DNA of 64,000 bases, taken from Lignipirellula cremea (GTDB lineage Bacteria; Planctomycetota; Planctomycetia; Pirellulales; Pirellulaceae). Shown here in pieces: positions 40,064-49,079 of the stretch. The notes below the pieces were generated by a model. The model was not told the origin of the DNA and made no database searches. It saw nothing but the letters and a program-made list of their open reading frames with translations. The position numbers and the translations under genes were made by a program. The stretch is from assembly GCF_007751035.1 (NCBI RefSeq), contig NZ_CP036433.1, positions 1 through 64,000 on the forward strand, given 5' to 3'. The first letter of the stretch is position 1; every line of letters begins with the position of its first letter.

Positions 40064-40625
40064 TGACACAGCCATCATCGAACCGTTGTCTATGGTCTGC
40101 GAACTGTTGGCAAAACAAATTGAGGTGAGCCGTCAGACGGTCAACGCGTTCGATAAGCAAATCGAGAAAGCACTGAGGAAGCATCCCGATGGTGAACTGT
40201 TCACGTCCCTTCGCGGGGCCGGACCGACTCTGGCGGCAAGACTGTTGTGCGCGTTCGGCTCCCAGAAGGATCGCTGGAAAGACGCCGACGAACTGGCTTC
40301 CCTCTCGGGCATCGCGCCGATCACGCGTCAAAGCGGAAAGAGTCGCGTGGTGCTTCGGCGCTGGGCCTGTCCGTCGTACCTAAAGCAGACGTTTCACGAA
40401 TTCGCCGACAGCGCCCGTAAATGGTGTCCCTGGAGTAAGGCTCGCTACCGACAACTACGAGACCGCGGAATGAAACACCACGCGGCGATCCGAAAGATAG
40501 CCCGAAGTTGGATTCGGATTCTATTTCGCATCTGGCAAACCGGTCAGCATTTCGACTGCGACCGCTATCTCACCGGACTACTCCACCGAAATCCCGACCT
40601 TGCCAAATTTCTACCAAAATCTTGA
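40064..40625 (+). pseudogene. IS110 transposase, 3' part
   Basis: Encodes the C-terminal transposase domain (IS116/IS110/IS902 type) with SLRGAGPTLAARLLCAFG, ELASLSGIAPITRQSGKSRV and KHHAAIRKIARSWIRILF, ending NPDLAKFLPKS. The conserved catalytic Ser expected in this domain probably lies in SGIAPITRQSGKS. In-frame continuation of 35201-35910 once the IS21 and one ACCAG copy are removed. Confidence 0.9.
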
Positions 40626-40639
40626 AAAAGTCACCGCAA

Positions 40640-41067
40640 AACCCTTGAATAAACCTCAGATGTCTACGGGCTTTGGGGTTTTTGTCGTTGTGGCCGAATC
40701 GTCCCAAGTTCTTCCCTTGTCCGCCGACATGCTGCGGCCACTTACGGGCGCCGTCGAGCGTCTGCTGCGGCTCCTGGAGTCTGGCAATTTGACCGCTCTT
40801 GAGCGCCATCACTTGTCAGCCAAAAACCGAGGTGTCACCCGACTGGTTGGGCTGATACCTCCAGCCGCCGGACGCGGCATGCTGCGACTTTACGATGAAA
40901 TCAATCGCCGGCGGCGCCTCGGCTGACGGCTTCAGTTTCTCGTCAGCGGTGGCGGCCGAACGAACAATTCCGATTACACCTGTCAGAACCAGAGCGACAA
41001 GCACACGATGGGTTGCAATGGGCAGCGGTGAAACGCACAAAGTTGTGGAGCGGATTAAGAATCTCAT
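40640..41067 (-). pseudogene. Squalene-cyclase/prenyltransferase-repeat protein, truncated
   Basis: ATG 41067 opens an exported product: signal VLVALVLTGVIGIVRSAATA, then AIDFIVKSQHAASGGWRYQP with a QW-type motif and GDTSVFG. The next codon is TGA where relatives have Trp; the same frame then continues QVMALKSGQIARLQEPQQTL, which fits the family. The 3' part is lost at the IS110 boundary. So there is one in-frame nonsense codon plus truncation. It begins 9 bp after the repeat-SUMF1 gene stop and was probably the last gene of the second battery. Confidence 0.65.
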
Positions 41068-41076
41068 GTGTGTCTC

Positions 41077-42747
41077 TTATTCTGTAAGGGGTTCGAGCAC
41101 GACACGAAAACCGAGGTAACAGCCGCGGTAAGTAGAATGATCCCGACTTACGCGACTGGCTGAACGGCAACGTTCGGGTGCGCTCGACCAGCCTCCGCCT
41201 CGGTGGACGCGCTTTGATCCTGAATCTGGGCCGGTTGGATCAATCCGTTTGGTGTTTCCGTAAGCGTTCTCGTCGAACCAGTCCTCGCACCACTCCCACA
41301 CGTTTCCATGCATGTCGAACAAACCGAAACGATTCGGTTTGAATTGACCGACTGGCGCAGTGTACGCATGGCCGTCCGTCCCTTTGATACCGAGCGACCA
41401 CGCCGGGAACTCCGCACGGGCCGTCGCATCCGCCACATTGCCCGATGTCATCAGGTTTTGAGGGTCGTCGCCAAAAGCGTAGGCCGAATGCGTTCCCGCG
41501 CGACAGGCATACTCCCATACGGCTTCCGTTGGCAGTCGGTACGTTCGCTTTTCCTTTTCGCTCAACCATTGGCAAAACGCTTTGGCGTCGTTCCAGGAAA
41601 CATCTACCACGGGATGGTCATCGGTTTGGTCGAAGCCCGGAGCCTTCCAGTTGTACTTGGCGTCCTGCTCGAACTTGCCTGTCGCCGTGATGCCCCAACT
41701 TCCCTTGCCGTCCCTTTCCGCTTCCGTCTGGTAACCTGATTCGCGAACGAATTCACGAAACTGGCCGACAGTCACTTCATGCACGCCCAGATAGAAGTCC
41801 TTGGTTAACTCGACCGAGTGCCGTTGCTCCTGCGATTCACGTCCGGGCTCATCTCTGGGCGAGCCCATGGCGAATGTCCCAGCCGTGATGTACGCCAACC
41901 GCATGCCGAGACTGTTGGTGATACCTGGTTTTTGTAGATGCGCCGGTAGCACGATGTTCTTGTTCGCCCGCAACGACGCGGCGTGTGCGGCCGGAACTTC
42001 GGTCAGTCCGTCCAGCGAGATCGCCTTTTTTCCGTCGTATGCGACCAGCACCTCAGCGACTCCGTCGCTGATCTTCTCGACCTTCTTGAATCCCAGAAAT
42101 CCATCGTTTTTCTGGAGCATGCTTTCGACCAAAACCGGCGACGACAACCTCGTCAGTCCATTGAGCAGAAATGTGCCGCGATGTTCTGCCAAAGCGGCAG
42201 CGGCTTCGTCGGAGATCTCCGGCAAGGTAAACAGCGTCAGTTTGCTGCGGTGTTTGGCCAATTCCCGTGCTGACTCGACCGAGAGTTGTGTTACGCCGTT
42301 GAGGGTCAGCTTTCCTTTAACATTTGACAGTTCGCGGGCCACCTGCGGCGATACGCTTGTCAATGCGTTGAGCGACAACATGCCGCCGGGGCGTGTGGCC
42401 AATGCTTTGGCGGCCTCGGGAGACAGTTCAGTCAATCCGTTGAGACACAGGTTGGCCCCCTTTGGCTGGTCGGACAACGCCAGAGCCACTTCAGGGGATA
42501 AATGTGTCAGCCCGTTCAGCCGCAGTTCGCCTTTGTACTGCGATAAAACGCGGGCGACCTCTAAATCCACTTCGACCAGGTTTCTAAAGGAGAAAGTACC
42601 CGGCGGCTGGGCCAGGATCGCCTTGGCCTGTTCGACGGTAAGGGTCGTTTTTTCGTCGGTGGTTTCCATCGCGAGCGCACCAGTTTGTGCGGTGAGACAC
42701 ACGCAGCTAACGACGATTGACTTGAGAAAGGTGTTGCGTAGACACAT
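41077..42747 (-). CDS. LRR-like repeat / SUMF1 (formylglycine-generating-enzyme-like) fusion
   Basis: The 556-aa product has a signal peptide (residues 1-26, ending GALAME). About nine LRR-like repeats follow (LTHLSPEVALALSDQ, LTELSPEAAKALATR) to about residue 255, closed by LRANKNIVLPAHL. A SUMF1 domain covers about 275-550: AGTFAMGSPRDEP, HEVTVGQFREFV, VVDVSWNDAKAFCQWL, RLPTEAVWEYACRAG, MHGNVWEWCEDWF. The last conserved block reads RVHRGGGWSSAPERCRSASR: one Cys is present, but Ser replaces the first Cys of the true FGE pair (C-x4-C). Sulfatase-activating function is therefore doubtful. No signal for cytoplasmic sulfatase maturation is nearby. Confidence 0.87.
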   Translation of the reverse strand: MCLRNTFLKSIVVSCVCLTAQTGALAMETTDEKTTLTVEQAKAILAQPPGTFSFRNLVEVDLEVARVLSQYKGELRLNGLTHLSPEVALALSDQPKGANLCLNGLTELSPEAAKALATRPGGMLSLNALTSVSPQVARELSNVKGKLTLNGVTQLSVESARELAKHRSKLTLFTLPEISDEAAAALAEHRGTFLLNGLTRLSSPVLVESMLQKNDGFLGFKKVEKISDGVAEVLVAYDGKKAISLDGLTEVPAAHAASLRANKNIVLPAHLQKPGITNSLGMRLAYITAGTFAMGSPRDEPGRESQEQRHSVELTKDFYLGVHEVTVGQFREFVRESGYQTEAERDGKGSWGITATGKFEQDAKYNWKAPGFDQTDDHPVVDVSWNDAKAFCQWLSEKEKRTYRLPTEAVWEYACRAGTHSAYAFGDDPQNLMTSGNVADATARAEFPAWSLGIKGTDGHAYTAPVGQFKPNRFGLFDMHGNVWEWCEDWFDENAYGNTKRIDPTGPDSGSKRVHRGGGWSSAPERCRSASRVSRDHSTYRGCYLGFRVVLEPLTE

Positions 42748-42786
42748 AGTGTTGTGCTCGTTTAGGGTATGACCGGGCCATGCAGC

Positions 42787-44136
42787 TCACGATGTCGTCA
42801 CTTCCGAAATCTCGCTGGTGCTGTCTGCGAACCGACGCGTCTCAACGCCTAGTGTGTTGAGCATGGTGACGAATAGATCGGAGAGGCGACATTTGTTCTC
42901 GTCAAATTTGCGGTAGTGGCCGTGCTTCAGGCCGAAATCTCCGCCTCCGGCCAGGATCAAGGGGTAATTCCGAGCGTTGTGAGTGTTGCTGGTGGAACAG
43001 CCATAGAAAACGAGCGTTCGATCGAGCAGATTTCCTTCGCCCTCGGGCGTATCCTTGAGTTTCTGCAGGAAGTATGCGAACTGTTGCGTCAGGAATTGGT
43101 CCCACATCCCCCAAAGCTTGAATCCGTCCGTACTGTTCGCCCGGTTGTGCGAGAGTCTGTGATGGGTGTCCAGGCCGAGCGCATTGGGAAAGAAATCGGT
43201 GATATTATTCCCGCCCTCAGTGCCGATCATGTAGGTCGCCACCCGAGTGGTGTCTGTCTGGAATGCCAGTAACATCAGGTCGTACATGGCGCGTATGTAA
43301 TCCAGTGGCCGTTCCCGGTTGGCGTCGAGCATCAGCGACGCGGGATCGACCTTGGCCTTGGGAATGTCGAGCCACTGCTCGGTCCGCTCCACGCGGCGTT
43401 CGGTTTCACGAACCGAAGAAAGGTATTCCTCGAGCTTCGCCTGGTCCTGTTTGCCCAGTCGGCTGTTCAGCGAACGGGAGCTGTCGAGAACCAGGTCGAG
43501 CATGCTTTTGCGGCGAGACACCGTCTCCCGAACAGCAGCGTCCGACTCCGCGCTGCTTCCGAACATCTGGGTGAACGCCCGGCGAAGGTTGTCTTCGGCA
43601 TGAATCGCCTGGCCGTCTTTGGTATACGAAAGCGTATGAGGCCGTCCCGTGACCCCAACCCCGCCAGTGGTCGAGAGTTGAAGCGAGTGGAGACGCGTGT
43701 GGCGCCCGACGTGTTGGGCGAACATTTGATCGATGGAGATCGAGTTCGAGAACTCCGATGCACCGATCTTCGCACCCGTCAGAAAAACGTCGGAGACGGT
43801 GTGGCCCGGCTTGGTGCGAGCGCCGGGATGCGACAAGCCGCCTAGAATCGAGAGTTGCTTCCGCAACGGCTCGAGCGATTCAAGAATCTTGGTGAACCGG
43901 AAGTCCCTGCCTTCGCCATGCGGGAACCAATGCCAGTCCTCGTAGTGCGGGTCATCTTCTCGGGGCAGGCTTACGCCGTTCGGGAAAAACATGCACGCCA
44001 ACCGGCGCGGTAGCTTCTTTTCTTCCGCAGCGGACGCCCATCCTTTCGACATGCAATCGAGCAACGGAAGTCCCAGCGTAACGCCGGTTCCACGCAGAAA
44101 AGTTCTTCGATTCAACTTCCAGCTCTTTTTCATCAT
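42787..44136 (-). CDS. DUF1552 (HXXSHH-family) secreted protein
   Basis: The 449-aa product begins MMKKSWKLNRRTFLRGTGVT, a Tat-type leader. It has RLACMFFPNGVSLPREDD, LGGLSHPGARTKPGHTVSDV, RRKSMLDLVLDSSRSL and LGLDTHHRLSHNRANS (about 322-337), which corresponds to the HXXSHH motif with Asn in the last place. It differs clearly from the other three DUF1552 proteins here, which lack this motif form and have GGGDHGK-type segments. GAGGAG precedes the double ATG. It lies 13 bp after the 870-aa PSD gene, the usual DUF1552/PSD pairing. Activity unknown. Confidence 0.92.
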   Translation of the reverse strand: MMKKSWKLNRRTFLRGTGVTLGLPLLDCMSKGWASAAEEKKLPRRLACMFFPNGVSLPREDDPHYEDWHWFPHGEGRDFRFTKILESLEPLRKQLSILGGLSHPGARTKPGHTVSDVFLTGAKIGASEFSNSISIDQMFAQHVGRHTRLHSLQLSTTGGVGVTGRPHTLSYTKDGQAIHAEDNLRRAFTQMFGSSAESDAAVRETVSRRKSMLDLVLDSSRSLNSRLGKQDQAKLEEYLSSVRETERRVERTEQWLDIPKAKVDPASLMLDANRERPLDYIRAMYDLMLLAFQTDTTRVATYMIGTEGGNNITDFFPNALGLDTHHRLSHNRANSTDGFKLWGMWDQFLTQQFAYFLQKLKDTPEGEGNLLDRTLVFYGCSTSNTHNARNYPLILAGGGDFGLKHGHYRKFDENKCRLSDLFVTMLNTLGVETRRFADSTSEISEVTTS

Positions 44137-44149
44137 GGACTCCTCATGG

Positions 44150-46762
44150 TTATCTTGAACGAAATGCTTCGCTCAACACGATGTCTTCAATCAGCGGGCG
44201 TAGCCGGTAATCATGCTGGCTCATCAAGCGTTGCGTCAGCGCGTCGACTTCCTCTCGGTCGCTCCACTGCACCGACCGTCCTAGTGCATAGGCTAACAGG
44301 CGACGTACGAACCCTTCCGCAAAGGCTTCCTTCTTCTCGGCCAGCAGGTGTTTTTTTAAACCTTCCAGGCCGTTGATCGACGCTCCGCCGGGCAGTTCGA
44401 CGGCTGCGTCCACGGGGATCATTTTCGGTTTTCCCTTTGCCGGCGGGGGCATCATGGGCGCCTCGATCCGCCATTGGCCGATCGCATCAAAATTCTCCAG
44501 CGCCAGTCCCCACGGATCGAGCGCGTCGTGACAGCTCGCACACGCCGGTTGCTTCCGGTGTATGGCGAGTTGCTCTTTGAGCGGAAGTTTCACAAACTCT
44601 GGGTCGCCTTTTGGCAAGTCCGGAACATCCGCCGGCGGTGGCGGAGGGGGATCGTTCAGCAGTCGTTCCAACAGCCACTTGCCTCGCAGAATCGGGTGCG
44701 AGTCGGAACCGTCTGAATTGGCCAGCATGAACGCAGCTTGCGTCAACAGTCCACCACGATGTTGATCGGGTGCGACCCGTACCGGGCGAAACGCCGGGCC
44801 TCTCACGCCCTCTAAGCCATAGTGGGCGGCCAATTGCTGGTTCACGACGGCGTAATCACTGTCGAAAAACTCCAGCGCACTCCGGTCCAGATTCAGCACA
44901 TGATAAAAGTACGCGACGGGCTCCTCGCTCATCGCCTCTTTCGTTTTGCTTTCAAAATGACGGTAGTACTCCGGATTCACGGCGACTTTCTGCATCTCAT
45001 CCAGATTCAGCCACTGGGTGGCGAAGTGCCGGGCGAATCGCGCCGCCTTTGGGTCGTCGAGCATGCGCGCAACCTGTTTGCGCAGGACCTCGGGTGTGGA
45101 CAGCGTCCCCTCATCGGCCAGTTCGGTAAGCGCTTCGTCCGGGGTGCTCGCCCAGACGAAATAAGAGAGACGTGTGGCCAGTTCGTGGGCGGTCAGCTGC
45201 CGACCCGCCGAATCGCCCACGGGTTCCACCAGGTAAAGAAAGTGCGGCGAGGTCAACACGGTCGCCAGCCTATCGATCAGGGCCTCATCGGAGCCCAACA
45301 CCTTGCTGGATGCGCTGAACGCGACAGCGAACGGTTCGACTTCTTCCTCAGTCACGGGGCGCCGCCACGACCTCTTCATGAACCTACGCAACACATCTCG
45401 AACATAGACGGGATCGTCCAACTGCTCCGGCTGAGGCAGCAAATCGACTCTGGTTTTGGGCGGCCAGGTGTCGAAGTACGGCCCCTCGAACTCTAACCAG
45501 TCCACATACAGGCGGCTCTGCTGGTCGATCCATGCCGCGAAGTCAAGATCCTGCTTTTCCAGTTCAGCCTCCAGCTCTGCTATCTTCTTTTTCGACATGG
45601 TGACGACGGCTGGGTCGACCGGATCAGCCGCAAAAGCCCTTTCCAGTTTTCTCCGTTCGTCAACAATCTTTATGGGTCTGCGCAACGGTTGCGGAGCAAT
45701 CGGGTCGGCGTGCTCGAGCCAGATCTTCAAACAACTGTCGGTACGGACATACTTGGTGGGCATGGGGAAGTTTTCGACGTAACCGGTCAACTCGAAGACT
45801 TCGGAGTTTTCGGGTCGAACGGTCACCGCGATTTCCGCCACCAGGTTCTTGCTGACGGTTTGAGCGGCGCGCTGAAAACCGAGCAGGACTCGAAGTCTCG
45901 GTGGCAACCCCTGAGCGTCAGGCAGACCGCCGGCCCGGATGCGGATCCGGAACCGGCCTTCCCACGGCCGGTCGCGGTATTGCAGGCCGAGGGACGCACC
46001 GGGATACATCACCACTCCGTCGTCATACGTGCCGATGGGCTGCATCTTGAGCGGTCGCGGCCGAAACTCTGCAAACTCCTCGCGGTATCGAAAGATCTTG
46101 GGTATTTCCGGCGACTCCAAAGCTTTTCGATCCTCCGCAGTCGGCGCGTCACCATTGAAAAATGTCTGGGGTTTTTCCCGGGACGCCAAGGCTTTTCGGA
46201 CCGCCTCCTTCGCGGTCGCCGCGTAGGCATCGAACAAGAGCGGCGACATGCCCAGCACACTGCCGTTGTTCTTCAGTCCGTCGTGTCCCGCGCGATCCTC
46301 GGGCAAGGTCTCTGTATAGTCGACCCCCTGGCCCAGCAGATCCTGCAGCGAATAGTTGTACTCGTACCGCGTCAACCGGCGCATGACCACGCCGCCGCCT
46401 GTGCCGAGCTGCAACGCGACCGCCCGGGTCATTTCCTGGTGCAACCAATCAGTAATGACCTTGCGCTCAGCGGCCGTGGGTTGACTCTCATCCTTTGGCG
46501 GCATTTCTCCACCGCCCAATTGATCATAAACCTCTTCCCACTTGCCGCCGTCCTGTCCCTCGAACAGGTCCGGGTCAAGCTGATCGAGGCGAAGGTCCGC
46601 CTCCTGTTTCTCGGGACCGTGACAACCGAAACACAGCTTCGCCAAGACGGGTTTAACCTCACGGTCGAATGCAGCGAATGACGGCACGACCTCGTCGGCA
46701 GCGAATGCCGTGCTGCCCGCAACAATGCAGAAAAGTGATGCGATACTAACGTGCCGGAGCAT
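44150..46762 (-). CDS. Full-length PSCyt1-PSD (DUF1587/1595/1592/1588/1585) cytochrome-like protein
   Basis: The 870-aa product has a signal peptide (MLRHVSIASLFCIVAGSTAFAA) and PSCyt1 with CFGCH at 44-48 and GGGEMPPKDESQP. PSD3/DUF1587 (MRRLTRYEYNYSLQDLLG) and a central carbohydrate-binding-like stretch follow. Then come PSD5/DUF1595 (VRDVLRRFMKRSWRRPVTEE), PSD4/DUF1592 (ELATRLSYFVWASTPDEAL), PSCyt3/DUF1588 with a second CxxCH (CASCHDALDPWGLALENFD, about 737) and PSD2/DUF1585. This is the complete domain order of the family. ATG 46762 is chosen over an upstream start because AAGGAA lies 7 bp before it and the signal peptide follows. Confidence 0.93.
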   Translation of the reverse strand: MLRHVSIASLFCIVAGSTAFAADEVVPSFAAFDREVKPVLAKLCFGCHGPEKQEADLRLDQLDPDLFEGQDGGKWEEVYDQLGGGEMPPKDESQPTAAERKVITDWLHQEMTRAVALQLGTGGGVVMRRLTRYEYNYSLQDLLGQGVDYTETLPEDRAGHDGLKNNGSVLGMSPLLFDAYAATAKEAVRKALASREKPQTFFNGDAPTAEDRKALESPEIPKIFRYREEFAEFRPRPLKMQPIGTYDDGVVMYPGASLGLQYRDRPWEGRFRIRIRAGGLPDAQGLPPRLRVLLGFQRAAQTVSKNLVAEIAVTVRPENSEVFELTGYVENFPMPTKYVRTDSCLKIWLEHADPIAPQPLRRPIKIVDERRKLERAFAADPVDPAVVTMSKKKIAELEAELEKQDLDFAAWIDQQSRLYVDWLEFEGPYFDTWPPKTRVDLLPQPEQLDDPVYVRDVLRRFMKRSWRRPVTEEEVEPFAVAFSASSKVLGSDEALIDRLATVLTSPHFLYLVEPVGDSAGRQLTAHELATRLSYFVWASTPDEALTELADEGTLSTPEVLRKQVARMLDDPKAARFARHFATQWLNLDEMQKVAVNPEYYRHFESKTKEAMSEEPVAYFYHVLNLDRSALEFFDSDYAVVNQQLAAHYGLEGVRGPAFRPVRVAPDQHRGGLLTQAAFMLANSDGSDSHPILRGKWLLERLLNDPPPPPPADVPDLPKGDPEFVKLPLKEQLAIHRKQPACASCHDALDPWGLALENFDAIGQWRIEAPMMPPPAKGKPKMIPVDAAVELPGGASINGLEGLKKHLLAEKKEAFAEGFVRRLLAYALGRSVQWSDREEVDALTQRLMSQHDYRLRPLIEDIVLSEAFRSR

Positions 46763-46819
46763 GGAAGTGTTTCCTTCGTCAGCCATTGGTGCGAATCAGC
46801 ATCTTCAGTGAAGAGTTAC

Positions 46820-49060
46820 TTATTTCTGGTTCCCTTTGTGAACGCCATACCGCTCGGAATCAGCAGGCATGGTTCGATATAGAAACGCCTCCGACGTCAG
46901 CAAAGACACCACCAGTTCCTTGAAGCTGCCGCCGCTCTCGACGTAAACGCGATCGGCCTCTTGCAGGGTGGCGGCGTCCCCGGCCGTCTCGTTGCGCCCC
47001 ATGAAATAGCGGAACACATAGCGGATGAAGACCTGACGCACACGCTCGGATTCCGCCAGTCGGCGGATCATCTCGGCGGCGTCTTCCACCGGGCCGTCGA
47101 GCTGCGGGTCGCCGCTCGCGTAAATATTCCCCGTGCTGTCGATCGGCGCTTCGATGCGCTGCGCGGGCGTCTTCTCATCCTTCGCATACGGTTCGCTCGC
47201 ATCTCGCAGCTTCTCGGTCAGAAACTCGCTGTCACGCGGGCGGCCGAAGTGATCGAAAGCCTCGAACGGGAATCCCAGGTCGTCGATCTTCACATGACAT
47301 TTCCAGCAGGCCTGGTCTTTAGTGATCTGCATCCGCTGCCGCAGAGTCTGCGAGGGATCGTCGGGCAGCACAATGACGACGCCGACCGGAACTTGCGGCA
47401 CGGCGTGGCCCAGCAGATGTTCCCGAATCCAGAGTCCGCGGCGTACCGGGTCATTGAAGAAATTTGACGACCAGGCCACCAGCCAGCTCGGCTGCATCAA
47501 AATGCCGATGCGGTCGCCAGGCAGGTCCACCGGCTGTTTGGCTGGCCACTCTTTAAAGCCGTAGGCGGTTTCAGTTTGTGCCAGATTCCTGAATTTTTTT
47601 CGCACATCCCGTCCCCACAGCCCGCCCGACGCCGGCTCGTCCGTCGCGTAGTAACTCACCCTCGCACCGAGTTGCTGCCCCATCAAAGCCCCCAACTTCA
47701 ACTTACTGGGATTCCTCACGGGGGCGCCGTCGAATTTGATCGCGGCGCCATTGACGAACGACTTGGGCGTGGTAAGCAGTTCCTTGAGCACGTCCTGATC
47801 TTTCTCCAGGATGCTCAACACAAGCAGGTCCGTGTCCACGACCAGTTGATCGGCATGGTGGAAGTAATCGGGCTGGGCGTCCTTGCAGACCTCTGGGGCT
47901 CGGTCGTAACCGAAGTATTCGTGGAAAAAGCCGAGGATCCGCGGCTTGTAAATATCAGGGTCTTCGAGGATGCGGCGGACATGCTTCTCGACATCTTCAC
48001 GCGTCTTGAGTCCGCCAGACGTGGCAGCGTTAAAAAGCCCCGACTCGCGCTCGCCCGAGAAAGCCAGACTGAGCGCAAAAGCAAGTTCACCTGGCGACAG
48101 CATGCGGACGCCCGGCCGCACCTCGGCTCCGCGACCGATCTCGAAACGGTGCAGCACCTCCGGCGAGAGGAGCGGCGCCATGAGCATCGTCTTGCTGGCG
48201 GAGACCAGGTCCCCGGGCGGCTTGGAAGCCTCGTGGTAAAGCTGAATCAGCGACTCGATTTCTTCTGCCGACGGTTCACGCACCAGGGCATTCTGATAGA
48301 GCACGCGGATGGCGGTTTCGAGTTGTTCCCTCTTCGGAGCGACCGTCGGATGTAGCAGTGGAGCGAATTCCTCAAAGGCGATCGGCTCGTCTCCAGAGCT
48401 TGCCATCGACACCCGAATTGAGCTTCCGTTTTTAAACAGTTTGTGGCTGGTGATCGCGTCGACGATCTTCTCGGCATTTCGGATCAAGACGTTGGTGCTC
48501 CCGTCGTCGATCCAATACAAGGCCGAATAGTCCTTGATGCCCGGGTCGGATCGCAAGGCAAATGGTTGAGGAATCCGGTGAGAATCAACCCGCAGGGACT
48601 GCAGGAATCCCACCGAATAGCCCTCGGGCGAAAGCCGCCATAGTCGCGGCGGCGGCGGCACACTCGGCCCCGGCTTGCCGCCAAAGAGAAGCGCGTGGGG
48701 AAGATGGTTTCCTTCGCTCGGCCGGGCCGCAGATTCGACCGGCGCGGCCGGTAATGCGGCAAGTCCCTGCTGCAACCACTTGGTCACGCGATCCACTGCG
48801 GCCGGATCAGGCTGCGGTTCGTCCTTGGGCGGCATATCTCCGGCTTTCAGCCGCTCCAGTGCAGCCGCAAAGCTGGCGCGCCCCGCCGCCAGATTTGTTC
48901 CTAGGTCGTCTAGATTCAGCTCGCCCTTGTTTTTGTCTGCGTTGTGGCAACGGACGCAGTGGGTCTGCAGAAAGATTTCGACGAACTTCGCGTCGGTTTC
49001 TTCGGCAAAACCGTTTGCGCAAACCGACAGGGCGACAAGGAAGAAGCAACAACAACGCAT
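46820..49060 (-). CDS. PSCyt1-PSD cytochrome-like protein, short form
   Basis: The 746-aa product has a Sec signal (MRCCCFFLVALSVCANGFAE), PSCyt1 with CVRCH (35-39), and GDMPPKDEPQPDPAAVDRV. The middle region is related to PSD4/DUF1592 (HRFEIGRGAEVRPGVRMLSP, FFHEYFGYDRAPEVCKDAQP). PSCyt3/DUF1588 has CWKCHVKIDDLGFPFEAFD (about 585), and C-terminal PSD2/DUF1585 ends LTSEAFLYR. It lacks DUF1587 and DUF1595. It is a close paralogue of the gene at 51374-53656, and shares the PSD part with the repeat fusion at 19620-23372. GAGGAG precedes the ATG. It lies 19 bp after the repeat-protein gene. Confidence 0.92.
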   Translation of the reverse strand: MRCCCFFLVALSVCANGFAEETDAKFVEIFLQTHCVRCHNADKNKGELNLDDLGTNLAAGRASFAAALERLKAGDMPPKDEPQPDPAAVDRVTKWLQQGLAALPAAPVESAARPSEGNHLPHALLFGGKPGPSVPPPPRLWRLSPEGYSVGFLQSLRVDSHRIPQPFALRSDPGIKDYSALYWIDDGSTNVLIRNAEKIVDAITSHKLFKNGSSIRVSMASSGDEPIAFEEFAPLLHPTVAPKREQLETAIRVLYQNALVREPSAEEIESLIQLYHEASKPPGDLVSASKTMLMAPLLSPEVLHRFEIGRGAEVRPGVRMLSPGELAFALSLAFSGERESGLFNAATSGGLKTREDVEKHVRRILEDPDIYKPRILGFFHEYFGYDRAPEVCKDAQPDYFHHADQLVVDTDLLVLSILEKDQDVLKELLTTPKSFVNGAAIKFDGAPVRNPSKLKLGALMGQQLGARVSYYATDEPASGGLWGRDVRKKFRNLAQTETAYGFKEWPAKQPVDLPGDRIGILMQPSWLVAWSSNFFNDPVRRGLWIREHLLGHAVPQVPVGVVIVLPDDPSQTLRQRMQITKDQACWKCHVKIDDLGFPFEAFDHFGRPRDSEFLTEKLRDASEPYAKDEKTPAQRIEAPIDSTGNIYASGDPQLDGPVEDAAEMIRRLAESERVRQVFIRYVFRYFMGRNETAGDAATLQEADRVYVESGGSFKELVVSLLTSEAFLYRTMPADSERYGVHKGNQK

Positions 49061-49079
49061 TCCGTAACTCCTCGAGTGA

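Larger units (their letters stand above)
34893..40640. mobile_element. IS110-family insertion sequence, interrupted by IS21
   Basis: An IS110-type element whose transposase is split into 35201-35910 and 40064-40625 by an IS21 insertion. IS110 elements usually lack terminal inverted repeats and target duplications, so the outer ends are approximate. The left non-coding end lies between the rve IS and 35201; the right end lies shortly after the stop at 40625, where it truncates a squalene-cyclase-like gene. Confidence 0.7.
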
